Assembly: GCF_002929215.1 (NCBI RefSeq)
Contig: NZ_PJII01000004.1
Span: 124,001 to 188,000, forward strand
Source of the DNA: Arthrobacter sp. ZGTC412
GTDB taxonomy: Bacteria > Actinomycetota > Actinomycetes > Actinomycetales > Micrococcaceae
Direction of reading: 5' to 3'
Length of the DNA stretch: 64,000 bases
In this document: piece after piece, positions 28,396-36,237 of the stretch
How the letters are laid out: every line of letters begins with the position of its first letter
Numbering within the stretch: position 1 is the first letter of the stretch
Made by a program: the position numbers and the translations under genes
The notes under the pieces: generated by a model
Seen by the model: only the letters and a program-made list of their open reading frames with translations
Databases searched by the model: none
Told to the model about the DNA's origin: nothing

Positions 28396-29205
28396 ATGCC
28401 TGCACCCGCCCTCTCCGTGAAAAACTTCGCGCTTACTCACGCGGGCCGACCGCTGGTGCACCCCCTGACCTTCTCCATCCAGGCCGGCGAGGGCGTCGCG
28501 CTGCTGGGCGCCTCGGGGTCGGGCAAGTCGCTGACCGCGTCGGCCCTGACGGGAACCCTTCCGGACGGGATCACCGCCAGCGGCGAGGTTTCCTTCTGCG
28601 GCGAGTCTGCCGCGCCAGGCAGAACGGCTGCAGGCACAGGCAACGCGGCACTCATCCGCCAGGACCCCCAAACCTCCCTCAACCCGCTGGTTCCCGTGGG
28701 CAAACAACTCCTCATTCCGTTGCGCAGGTCCGGCCTCAACCGGGCCGACGCGCGGATCCAAGCAGCCCGGTTCCTGGTGCAGGCCGGAATTGCGGACCCC
28801 ACAGCGATCCTGTTCCGCTACACCGGAGAACTCTCCGGCGGGCAGTTGCAGAGAGTCTGCATCGCCCTGGCCCTGGCCTGCGGCAGCCGTACCCTCGTGG
28901 CAGACGAGCCCACTACAGCCCTGGACGCCGTTACCCAGGCCAAGGTCCTTGCGACCCTCCGCACGTGGGGAGCCGAAGGCCGCAGCCTCCTCTTTATCAC
29001 CCATGACCTTCCGGCCGCCGCGTCTCTGTGCAGCCGCGCCTTGGTGATGGAGGGCGGCCGGATCGTCGAAGAGGCACCGATGGCCGAACTGTTGCGAAAC
29101 CCGCGCCACCCCTACACGCGGCGGTTAGTGGAAGCAGCCACGGGGGCCCCGATGCTTGCGGCCCGGGCACTGCTCGCCACTGCAGACACAGCGGCGGCAG
29201 CATGA
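28396..29205 (+). CDS. Opp/Nik-type ABC transporter ATP-binding protein 1
   Basis: The 269-residue ATPase carries Walker A GASGSGKS (about 38-45), Q-loop in IRQDPQTSLNPLVPVG, signature LSGGQLQRVCIALAL, Walker B TLVADEPTTALD and the H-switch FITHDL. NPRHPYTRRLVEA at the end is the oligopeptide-family C-terminal motif. ATG 28396 (MPAPALSVKNF) is preferred; ATG 28354 is an alternative. It pairs with the next ATPase, overlapping by 4 bp. The cargo is a peptide, nickel chelate or metallophore. Confidence 0.88.
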   Translation: MPAPALSVKNFALTHAGRPLVHPLTFSIQAGEGVALLGASGSGKSLTASALTGTLPDGITASGEVSFCGESAAPGRTAAGTGNAALIRQDPQTSLNPLVPVGKQLLIPLRRSGLNRADARIQAARFLVQAGIADPTAILFRYTGELSGGQLQRVCIALALACGSRTLVADEPTTALDAVTQAKVLATLRTWGAEGRSLLFITHDLPAAASLCSRALVMEGGRIVEEAPMAELLRNPRHPYTRRLVEAATGAPMLAARALLATADTAAAA

Positions 29206-30005
29206 CGGCCGCCCTTACCGCGCACGGAATCTCCTTCGCCCACCCCTCCCGCGGCTTCCGCCACAGGCAACCCACGGAAACGCTGGCAAACGTCAGCCTG
29301 AGCCTGACTCCCGGAACCAGCACGGCGCTTGTGGGGAGTTCCGGCTCCGGCAAGTCCACCCTGGTGCGGATTCTCCTGGCCCTGGCAAACCCCTCTGCCG
29401 GCACCGTGATGCTCGACGGCCGGACGGTTAGTCCCGGACCCGCCCGGGCTCTTCGCTGGTACCGCCGCGCGGTGCAGTACATCCCGCAGAACCCGGCCGG
29501 AAGCCTCGACCCCCGGATGACCGTTTCGCAACTGCTGATGGAACCGCTCCGGCAGCTCCGGGTGGAGGGAAACCACCGGTCGCTGATCGGCGAGGCGCTG
29601 GATCGCGTCGAAGTGCCGGCCACCCTGATGGGGCGCCGCCCGGGAGAGCTGTCCGGCGGCCAGAACCAGCGTGTGGCGATCGCCCGCGCGCTGGTTGTCT
29701 CGCCGTCGTACCTGCTGGCCGACGAGCCCGTCAGCGGCCTGGACCTCCCCCTGCGGGATACCGTCCTTTCGTTGCTGGACGGCCTGGTGCGGGAGGAAGG
29801 CCTGGGAATGCTCCTGGTAACCCACGATCTCGCAACAGCCGCCCGGATCTGCGGCACCACCGCCGTCCTGGCAAAAGGCAGCATTGTGGAACATGGGCCA
29901 ACGGACCAGGTGCTGGAGAACCCCGCCAGCCCGGCCGCCGTCGAACTAGTGAAGGCGTCGGCAGGTTTGCAGCTCCAAGGCACTGTCCCGGCGGTTGCCC
30001 TGTGA
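29202..30005 (+). CDS. Opp/Nik-type ABC transporter ATP-binding protein 2
   Basis: This 267-residue second ATPase of the importer has Walker A GSSGSGKST, Q-loop YIPQNPAGSLDPRMTV, signature LSGGQNQRVAIARAL, Walker B YLLADEPVSGLD, and switch VTHDL. It is probably the OppF/NikE equivalent, with the previous gene as OppD/NikD. ATG 29202 overlaps the preceding stop. GTG of the downstream MFS gene overlaps its stop, so all are translationally coupled. Confidence 0.9.
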   Translation: MTAALTAHGISFAHPSRGFRHRQPTETLANVSLSLTPGTSTALVGSSGSGKSTLVRILLALANPSAGTVMLDGRTVSPGPARALRWYRRAVQYIPQNPAGSLDPRMTVSQLLMEPLRQLRVEGNHRSLIGEALDRVEVPATLMGRRPGELSGGQNQRVAIARALVVSPSYLLADEPVSGLDLPLRDTVLSLLDGLVREEGLGMLLVTHDLATAARICGTTAVLAKGSIVEHGPTDQVLENPASPAAVELVKASAGLQLQGTVPAVAL

Positions 30006-31270
30006 CTGCAGTCAGCGCCATAGACCTGGCAGCAACAAAGCCCCGCCCGGCCCCTGGCCTCCTTCTCGCCAGCCAGCTCGTCTTCAACATTGGCTTCTAT
30101 GCCGTGGTCCCGTTCCTCGCGCTGGTGATGACCCAGGACTTCGGCATGACGGCCACCGCCGTGGGTGTGGTCCTGGGCGCCCGCGTCTTCAGCCAGCAGG
30201 GGCTCTTCCTGGTGGGCGGCATGATCACCGACCGCCTTGGGCCACGGCGGGCCATGCTGGCGGGCTGCCTGGTCCGCATTTCCGGTTACCTCACCCTGGC
30301 CATGGCCGGCAGCTTTCCGCTGTTCCTCCTGGGCGCCGTGCTTACCGGGATGGGTGGCGCGCTGTTCTCCCCTGCCCTGGAAACGTTGGTTGGCAAGGCG
30401 GAGGAACGACGGCGGGACACCAGTGGGAAGGCACCTGCACTTTTTGCGCTTCTCGCCATCTGCGGAGAGATCGGGGCCGTAGCCGGGCCGCTGGTGGGCG
30501 CCCTGCTGCTGGGGCTTTCCTTCAGCTGGGCCGCGCTGGCCGGGGCGGCGGTCTTTGCCGTGATGACAGGGGTGCTGTGGCGCAGCGTGCCCGCCGCAGC
30601 CGCAAACGGCGAGGCGGACAAGCACTCCCCATCCGTGCCGCCCTCCTCCGTCACGCGCGGTGACGGGGTCGCGGCGATGCTCCGGGACAAGCGCTTTGTA
30701 GCCTTCGCCGCCCTCTACAGCGTGAACCTGCTGGCCTACAACCAGCTCTACTTCGGACTTCCCATCGAACTGACCAGAAGCGGCGCTGGACCGGAGGCAC
30801 TGGCCGGTTTGTTCGCCGCCGCCTCCATCCTCACCGTTGCGCTGCAATGGCCAATCTCCCGGGTGACAACCAGGATGGGCGCTGGACTGGCCCTGACGGC
30901 GGGCTTCCTCCTGAAAGGCCTGGCCTTCGCCACCATGGCCATGCTCGCCCAGCTTCCGGCCACCGGCACACTGCAGCTCCTGCCGCCGCTGCTGCTTGTG
31001 GTGGGGCTCTGCCTCGGGCACATGTGCATCGGGCCGGTGGCCATGCCGCTGGTCCTGGACTTTGCCCGTGGTCGCCGGACAGGCATTTACTACGGATTTC
31101 TAGCAAGCATGGGCGGCTGTGCGGTGCTGCTGGGCAACTTTGCCCTGGGACCGCTGTACTCAGGCGCCTCCCAACCGGGACCTGATGCCGTCTGGCCCTG
31201 GGCGGTGATGGCGGCACTTATGGTGATTCCCGCCGTCGGACTTTCAAGGCTCCTGCCAGCCAAGCGCTAA
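30002..31270 (+). CDS. MFS transporter within the ABC importer operon
   Basis: The 422-residue protein has 12 predicted TM helices and an MFS motif A variant GGMITDRLGPRRAM near residue 73. It starts at GTG 30002 inside the ATPase stop. An exporter embedded in an Opp-type import operon is the arrangement of CntE with CntABCDF (staphylopine) in Staphylococcus, so export of a small chelator is possible. No cntKLM-like synthesis genes are in the window. Alternatively it is an unrelated drug/sugar MFS. Confidence 0.85.
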   Translation: MTAVSAIDLAATKPRPAPGLLLASQLVFNIGFYAVVPFLALVMTQDFGMTATAVGVVLGARVFSQQGLFLVGGMITDRLGPRRAMLAGCLVRISGYLTLAMAGSFPLFLLGAVLTGMGGALFSPALETLVGKAEERRRDTSGKAPALFALLAICGEIGAVAGPLVGALLLGLSFSWAALAGAAVFAVMTGVLWRSVPAAAANGEADKHSPSVPPSSVTRGDGVAAMLRDKRFVAFAALYSVNLLAYNQLYFGLPIELTRSGAGPEALAGLFAAASILTVALQWPISRVTTRMGAGLALTAGFLLKGLAFATMAMLAQLPATGTLQLLPPLLLVVGLCLGHMCIGPVAMPLVLDFARGRRTGIYYGFLASMGGCAVLLGNFALGPLYSGASQPGPDAVWPWAVMAALMVIPAVGLSRLLPAKR

Positions 31271-31381
31271 GCCCTCACACGCAATACCTAAAACGCTCAA
31301 CCCCGGAACCACCCAACGCGCCCACCTTGGGCCATCTTTCCGCACCCTCGATACCCGAAACAGGTCATAAACGTGCCCAAA

Positions 31382-32950
31382 ATGCGACTCAAAACAGGTG
31401 TAACCGCCCTTTCGACCCTGCTGCTTGCCGCCGGTCTGACCGGATGTTTTGCCGGTGCCGAGCAGACAGGGGATAGCGGGGACGCCGCCAGCCGGATCAA
31501 GGTGGCCATGCTCCAACCGCCGCGGTCCGGGTTGTCGCCCCTCAGCGACGACGCCTTCAAACTGTCCCGCTGGAAGACTGCCGAAACCCTGGTGGTGCTG
31601 GACGAGCTCGGTGAAGCCGAACCGGCTCTGGCCACTAAGTGGCAGCAGATCGACGGGACCTCGTGGCGCTTCACCCTGCGGGACAGCGTGGAGTTTCATG
31701 ATGGAACGGCCATGACGTCGACGGAGGTTGTTGCCTCGCTGACCGTCGCGGCGCAGGCCAGTCCCAAGCCGAGGATCCTCGACGGCGTGGAGCTCACCGC
31801 CCAGCCAGATGGGCCCGGCGCCGTGATCATCAGGACGGCGACGCCCGATCCGCTCCTGCCCCAGCGGCTGTCCAGTCCCCAGCTGGCCATCCTCGCGGCC
31901 TCGGCCTATAAGGAGCCCGGTGTGGTTGACCCCGTGGATGCCGGAACCGGGCCGTACCGGCTGGTTTCGGTGGACGGTACCACCTCCGCCCGGCTGGACC
32001 GTTTCGACGGGTACTGGGGCGAAAAAGCGGAAGCCGACGGCGTGGACGTCCAGTTTGTTCCGGACGGAACCGCACGCGCTGCGGCGCTGCGGACCGGGAA
32101 CGCGGACATCGTGGAAGCCATCCCCGTGGGCCAGGTGGCGCAGATCGACCCGGCCTTGGTGCATGAAGTGCCGATGCCGCGGACCAACACGCTGTACCTC
32201 AACACGTCGGCGGGTCCGTTTGCTGACCCCAGCGTCCGCGCCGCAGCCCGCGAAGCGATCGATGCCGGCACCATTGTGGACCGGGTTTATGAAGGGCGCG
32301 GGGACAAGGCAGCCGGGCTGCTTGGCCCGGCGCTTCCCTGGGCAGCAGCCGAGCGGGGAAACGAAGACTACGCCGCGGCGCTGGCCACAAGGGTTGCCGC
32401 AACCGCCGTCAAGGGAACGCCCATCCGGCTTGGAACCTTCACGGACCGCGCCGAACTGCCGGAGGTGGCGGTCCAGCTCGAGCAGCAGCTGGAAGCCGCT
32501 GGCTTCACCGTTGAGCAGGACGTCCGCGAGTACCAGCACATCGAAGCGGACGCTTTGGCCGGCAAATTTGATGCGTTCATCCTCTCGCGTGCCACGGTGC
32601 TGGATTCCGGCGATCCCGTGGCATACCTCTACAGCGACTTCTCCTGCGCCGGCTCCTTCAATATCTCCCAGTTCTGCGACCCAGTAGTGGACGCCGCCCT
32701 GGCCAAAGCGGCCGGCATCCCTGCCGGCCCGGAACGGCGTGCTGCGATCTCGGCCGCCGAAAGCCTCATCCTCGCCCGGGACGCCGCCATCCCGCTGCTC
32801 CACGAACGCGTCATCCAGGGCGAGTCCGCCCGAGTCCGGCACGTGGAGCGGGATCCGCGCGAGCGGGCACTGATCACGGGCAAGACGGGGATCACCGGCA
32901 GTAGCGGGAACACCAGCGGCGGGTCTACCAGCACAGGCGCGGCAGGCTAA
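31382..32950 (+). CDS. ABC transporter substrate-binding lipoprotein (SBP family 5)
   Basis: This 522-residue lipoprotein has a type-II signal LLLAAGLTGC with lipobox Cys21. The mature DppA/NikA-like domain runs over VLDELGEAEPALATKWQQID, FTLRDSVEFHDGTAM, and RLDRFDGYWGEKAEADGV, typical of family 5. The C-terminus is Ser/Thr/Gly-rich. ATG 31382 is close to the signal; GTG 31373 would add three residues. It lies 111 bp after the MFS gene, the largest gap in the operon, so an extra start site there is possible. It would capture the ligand outside the membrane. Confidence 0.9.
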   Translation: MRLKTGVTALSTLLLAAGLTGCFAGAEQTGDSGDAASRIKVAMLQPPRSGLSPLSDDAFKLSRWKTAETLVVLDELGEAEPALATKWQQIDGTSWRFTLRDSVEFHDGTAMTSTEVVASLTVAAQASPKPRILDGVELTAQPDGPGAVIIRTATPDPLLPQRLSSPQLAILAASAYKEPGVVDPVDAGTGPYRLVSVDGTTSARLDRFDGYWGEKAEADGVDVQFVPDGTARAAALRTGNADIVEAIPVGQVAQIDPALVHEVPMPRTNTLYLNTSAGPFADPSVRAAAREAIDAGTIVDRVYEGRGDKAAGLLGPALPWAAAERGNEDYAAALATRVAATAVKGTPIRLGTFTDRAELPEVAVQLEQQLEAAGFTVEQDVREYQHIEADALAGKFDAFILSRATVLDSGDPVAYLYSDFSCAGSFNISQFCDPVVDAALAKAAGIPAGPERRAAISAAESLILARDAAIPLLHERVIQGESARVRHVERDPRERALITGKTGITGSSGNTSGGSTSTGAAG

Positions 32951-34749
32951 TGCCCACTCCGGCCTTCCTGAAAGTAGCCGCCTCGCGGATCGCAGCCCTC
33001 CTCGGACTCGTGGTGCTGATCGGCATAATGCCGTGGCTTTCAGGCCGAGGCGCCGAGTACACCATCCTCCGCGCCAGATACTCGGACCGCGAGCCCACGC
33101 CCGAAACACTGGCCGCCATCCGCGCAGAGCTCGGCCTGGAACACGGTCCGCTGGCAATGCTCGGATCCTGGCTCCAACGGGTCGTCACGGGAGACCTCGG
33201 CACGTCCTGGATCAGCAATACTCCGGTGGCGCCCGGTGTCGTGGCCGCCCTAAGTGTCTCGGTGACCCTGATGGGCTTTGCCCTCGCCGCCGCGTCCATC
33301 ATCGCCCTGCTGATCGGCGTGCCCGCGGTGGTGGACGGGCTCCGGCAGCGGCGGGGGCCGGCGTCCGGGGCCCTGTCCGCTGCACTCACCTCCCTGCCGG
33401 AGTTCCTGCTGGCCGCCATGCTGCTGGTGGTGGGCGCCATCTGGCTCCGGTGGTTTCCGCCCTTCGGCTGGAAGGGTCCGGAGTACTCCGTCCTGCCGGC
33501 CCTCGCCCTCGGCATCCCGGCAGGCGGCCTGATGGGCCTGCTCCTGTCCGACGCCGTCCGTGCCGGGTTCGGAGAGAAGTGGGTGGCAACCTGGCGCCTG
33601 GCCGGTGCGCAACCCGGGCAGCTGACGCGAGCGGTGCTGCGGCGAGCGCTGCCGTCAGTGCTCCCGCAGATCGGGCTGGTCCTCATCGGACTGACCGGCG
33701 GAGCTGTCGCCGTTGAAAAGGTGTACGCCATTCCAGGGCTCGGCCGGGCGCTCCTCGGCGCCGCCAGCGCCCAGGACATTCCCGCGCTCCAGGCCGGCAT
33801 GCTGGCACTTCTGGCGCTGGCACTGCTGGTGGGAACGCTGACGACGGCGGTGCGTTACGTCCTGATCGGGCCAGCGATCCGCTTCGGCACACTTCCGCTG
33901 CCGGACCCATTGCAGTCGGGGAGCCGCCGCAGGCTGGCGGTACCGGCGGTTGCGTCGGCCAGCTTGCTGCTCATGGTTATGGCCGGACTGGTGCGTGACC
34001 CCTTCACCTCCGCACACGCCAGGCTCGCGCTGCCCACCTGGGCGTTGCCGTTCGGTGCCGACGCCAGCGGCCGCGACCTCCTGGCGCGCGTGGGTCACGG
34101 GGCCGTCGGGACGCTGGGAACTGCGCTGGTAGTGGTGCTGGTCTGCCTGGCCGTGGGAATCGCCGTCGGCCTGTTCCCCTTGGCTGCCACGGGTCCTCTC
34201 GAGGTGGCCAACGCAGCGCCGCCCATCCTGGCAGGACTGGTGGTCGCAGCCATCACGGGGCCCTCAGCGCAAGGTGCTGCACTGGCTGTTGCTGCCGTGG
34301 GTTGGGCGCCGCTGGCGGCGCACACCGCCGCATTGGCCCAGGAGGCGCGGGCACAGTCCTACGTGCAGATCCTCCCGGTGCTGGGGGTGGGCAGGGCCCG
34401 CATCATGCTCCGCTACATCCTGCCGGCAGTGGTGCGGCCGCTCCTGCGCCACGCAATGCTCCGGCTGCCGGGAGTAGCCCTTGCCCTCGCAGCACTCGGG
34501 TTCCTGGGGCTGGGGCCACAACAGCCGTCGCCCGAGTGGGGACTCATCCTTGCCGAGGGCATCGGTTATGTGGAACGCGCACCGTGGACTGTGCTGGCCC
34601 CGGCCTCCGCGCTGGTTCTGGCGTCGGTGTTGGCTGTGAGCCTTGCGGGCGCCGGCGGCACTGCAGTCCCGGCGTCACCGCCGCAAAATACAGGAAAACT
34701 GCCAACAACTCCGGCCGGGACCGGCCGTCAACGGGCGGCAGTTCGCTAG
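32950..34749 (+). CDS. Fused ABC permease (DppB- and DppC-like halves in one chain)
   Basis: At 599 residues this is about twice the length of one permease. Residues 1-310 resemble DppB/NikB: first TM at 14-30, LGTSWISNTPVAP, and an EAA-type loop around WRLAGAQPGQLTRAVLRRALPSVLP. Residues about 330-580 resemble DppC/NikC: GADASGRDLLARVGHG, and ILPVLGVGRARIMLRYILPAVVRPLL as the second EAA loop. Both halves needed for an Opp-type pore are thus in one protein. ATG overlaps the SBP stop by one base. A hairpin terminator follows. Confidence 0.9.
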   Translation: MPTPAFLKVAASRIAALLGLVVLIGIMPWLSGRGAEYTILRARYSDREPTPETLAAIRAELGLEHGPLAMLGSWLQRVVTGDLGTSWISNTPVAPGVVAALSVSVTLMGFALAAASIIALLIGVPAVVDGLRQRRGPASGALSAALTSLPEFLLAAMLLVVGAIWLRWFPPFGWKGPEYSVLPALALGIPAGGLMGLLLSDAVRAGFGEKWVATWRLAGAQPGQLTRAVLRRALPSVLPQIGLVLIGLTGGAVAVEKVYAIPGLGRALLGAASAQDIPALQAGMLALLALALLVGTLTTAVRYVLIGPAIRFGTLPLPDPLQSGSRRRLAVPAVASASLLLMVMAGLVRDPFTSAHARLALPTWALPFGADASGRDLLARVGHGAVGTLGTALVVVLVCLAVGIAVGLFPLAATGPLEVANAAPPILAGLVVAAITGPSAQGAALAVAAVGWAPLAAHTAALAQEARAQSYVQILPVLGVGRARIMLRYILPAVVRPLLRHAMLRLPGVALALAALGFLGLGPQQPSPEWGLILAEGIGYVERAPWTVLAPASALVLASVLAVSLAGAGGTAVPASPPQNTGKLPTTPAGTGRQRAAVR

Positions 34750-34765
34750 TCTCGGAAGACAACAA

Positions 34766-34810
34766 GAAGCCCGCTCCCGGCACCGGTCAACGGTGCAGGG
34801 GGCGGGCTTC
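34766..34810 (+). terminator. Terminator of the ABC/MFS operon
   Basis: GAAGCCCGC and GCGGGCTTC form the outer stem, and GCACCG with CGGTGC the inner stem around GTCAA. It starts 17 bp after the permease stop. Confidence 0.75.
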
Positions 34811-34964
34811 ATAAACTGAAGTCAGCACCCACGATCGGCCCGGATCAGGGGTGCTAATAGAAGCGCTGCACTGGTCAAACCTAAAAACCAGGATCCAGGT
34901 GGTGGATCCATGAGTGCGACGGCGTCACAGGGCTGTCCGGTTACGCAACAGCACCTTGCGACAA

Positions 34965-35198
34965 CTAGCCGATCCGACGGGTGTCTACCTCGTCGTCGTC
35001 TTCTTCCAAATCATCCGCGTACTTATCCACATAAGCCGAATAGTCCGGTTCAACCGGCTCATTCGCGTAATGGCTCGTGGCACGACTGCTCGGGCCCGTC
35101 AGCTCACGCTGAAGTGCCGAATAGTCAGTATTCGGGGAGTAGTACTTAATATCCCGAGCCTGCTTGGTAGCTTTTGCCTTTTGACGGCCGCGCCCCAT
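34965..35198 (-). CDS. DUF3073 domain protein
   Basis: This 77-residue protein begins MGRGRQKAKATKQAR, followed by DIKYYSPNTDYSALQREL, the hallmarks of the actinobacterial DUF3073 family. It ends with an acidic run (DDLEEDDDEVD). The role is unknown; a basic head and acidic tail suggest nucleic-acid or ribosome contact. The start is ATG 35198, because the domain begins there; an upstream ATG at 35237 adds a non-conserved leader. Confidence 0.88.
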   Translation of the reverse strand: MGRGRQKAKATKQARDIKYYSPNTDYSALQRELTGPSSRATSHYANEPVEPDYSAYVDKYADDLEEDDDEVDTRRIG

Positions 35199-35298
35199 GG
35201 CGTGACCCCCTTTTGTACTTGGACCGGAGGTGGTCACCTTTGGCTATGGTGAGGCCCCGGAATGTTTGGTCAATTTGTCGTACACCTAGATTACATGC

Positions 35299-35387
35299 TT
35301 TCGACTGCCCCCGCTCGCCAGCCGCTGCACGCGCCGGTCACATGCAGTACCATTCCTGCCTCCCCAGGGCCGGAATCCGGCTTTTTT
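35299..35387 (+). ncRNA. Candidate small RNA ending at an intrinsic terminator
   Basis: The last plus-strand gene ends at 34749 with its own terminator, yet a plus-strand intrinsic terminator lies at 35369-35387. A weak promoter (TTGGTC 35266-35271, 15 bp, TAGATT 35287-35292) would give an RNA of about 90 nt. It contains a CCTG-CCTCCC-CAGG hairpin with a C-rich loop, reminiscent of actinobacterial 6C RNA. Alternatively it is a leader attenuator for the septum-formation gene. Confidence 0.3.
35369..35387 (+). terminator. Intrinsic terminator with T6 tail in the DUF3073-septum gene gap
   Basis: GCCGG-AAT-CCGGC followed by six T residues. A related hairpin, GCCGG-GAAT-CCGGC, recurs at 35423-35436 without a T run. 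Confidence 0.65.
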
Positions 35388-35471
35388 CTTCGGTAGAGTC
35401 ACTTAAGCAACTACTGATACTGGCCGGGAATCCGGCTGCCCGTGCGGACAAAACGCAGGAGGATGCACCCC

Positions 35472-36191
35472 GTGAACCACCAGGACGTTCCGCCCAAACC
35501 CGCCTCTCCGCCCACCGCTGGCCTGCCCACGGTGCCCGCGGCCGAGTACGGAGTCCCGGCAGCCGAGCCCCCGGCTCGCAGTAAGGGACAATCGCGGGAC
35601 CAGGGCGAGGCGTGGGACCAGGACCGGTCGGTCCTCGCCGAAGGGCCCGAAGCCGGCCGTGGCAGCGTCAACCAGCGCACGCTGTGGAAGGCGTTCTTCG
35701 TCGTCGTCCTCCTGGCGGTCATCGGGTCGCTGGTGTGGCTTGCCCTGTGGCTGAACGACAACGGGAACCAGGAAGCGTCCGCAGGCGCCGTTCCCGGCGT
35801 GCTGGAAACCACCGTTACGCCACCGGCGACCCGGCTGCCCCTGCCCCGCCAAGCGGAGCCTGCCGCCTACGCCCTGGGCGACTGCTTCAAGGACTTCAGC
35901 CCGGAGGCGCTGAAGTCCACCGTTGTGCCGTGCGACACCGGCCATTCCGCGCAGTTGGTTGCCCTGTTCCACTACCCGGAAGGCGAGTCCTACCCGGGCG
36001 CCGAGGCCCTGAAGGCCAAGGCCCTGGAAGCCTGCAAGGCGGCAAAACTGGGCCCGGCAGCGAACGAGTACACCCTGAACTTCGAGCGCAGTTTCCCCAG
36101 CTCCACGAGCTGGGGCTCCGGGGACCGCAGGCTGGACTGCTACGTAACCTCCCCGGGCGGCAACAACATTAACGCGAGCGTGCTGCCCTAG
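35472..36191 (+). CDS. Septum-formation-domain membrane protein
   Basis: This 239-residue protein has a Pro-rich cytosolic region (1-75), one TM helix (WKAFFVVVLLAVIGSLVWLALWL, about 77-98), and an extracytoplasmic septum_form-type domain (about 130-239). The domain has paired cysteines in GDCFKDF, VPCDTGH, ALEACKAAK and LDCYVTS. GTG 35472 is the likely start, because AGGAGG ends nine bases before it; ATG 35463 directly abuts the AGGAGG and is unlikely. The domain name comes from Pfam; a direct division role is not shown. Confidence 0.8.
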   Translation: MNHQDVPPKPASPPTAGLPTVPAAEYGVPAAEPPARSKGQSRDQGEAWDQDRSVLAEGPEAGRGSVNQRTLWKAFFVVVLLAVIGSLVWLALWLNDNGNQEASAGAVPGVLETTVTPPATRLPLPRQAEPAAYALGDCFKDFSPEALKSTVVPCDTGHSAQLVALFHYPEGESYPGAEALKAKALEACKAAKLGPAANEYTLNFERSFPSSTSWGSGDRRLDCYVTSPGGNNINASVLP

Positions 36192-36237
36192 CGCTTGGGG
36201 CACCGGGGCAGCACGCGTTAGTTCAACTCAAGCCGGC

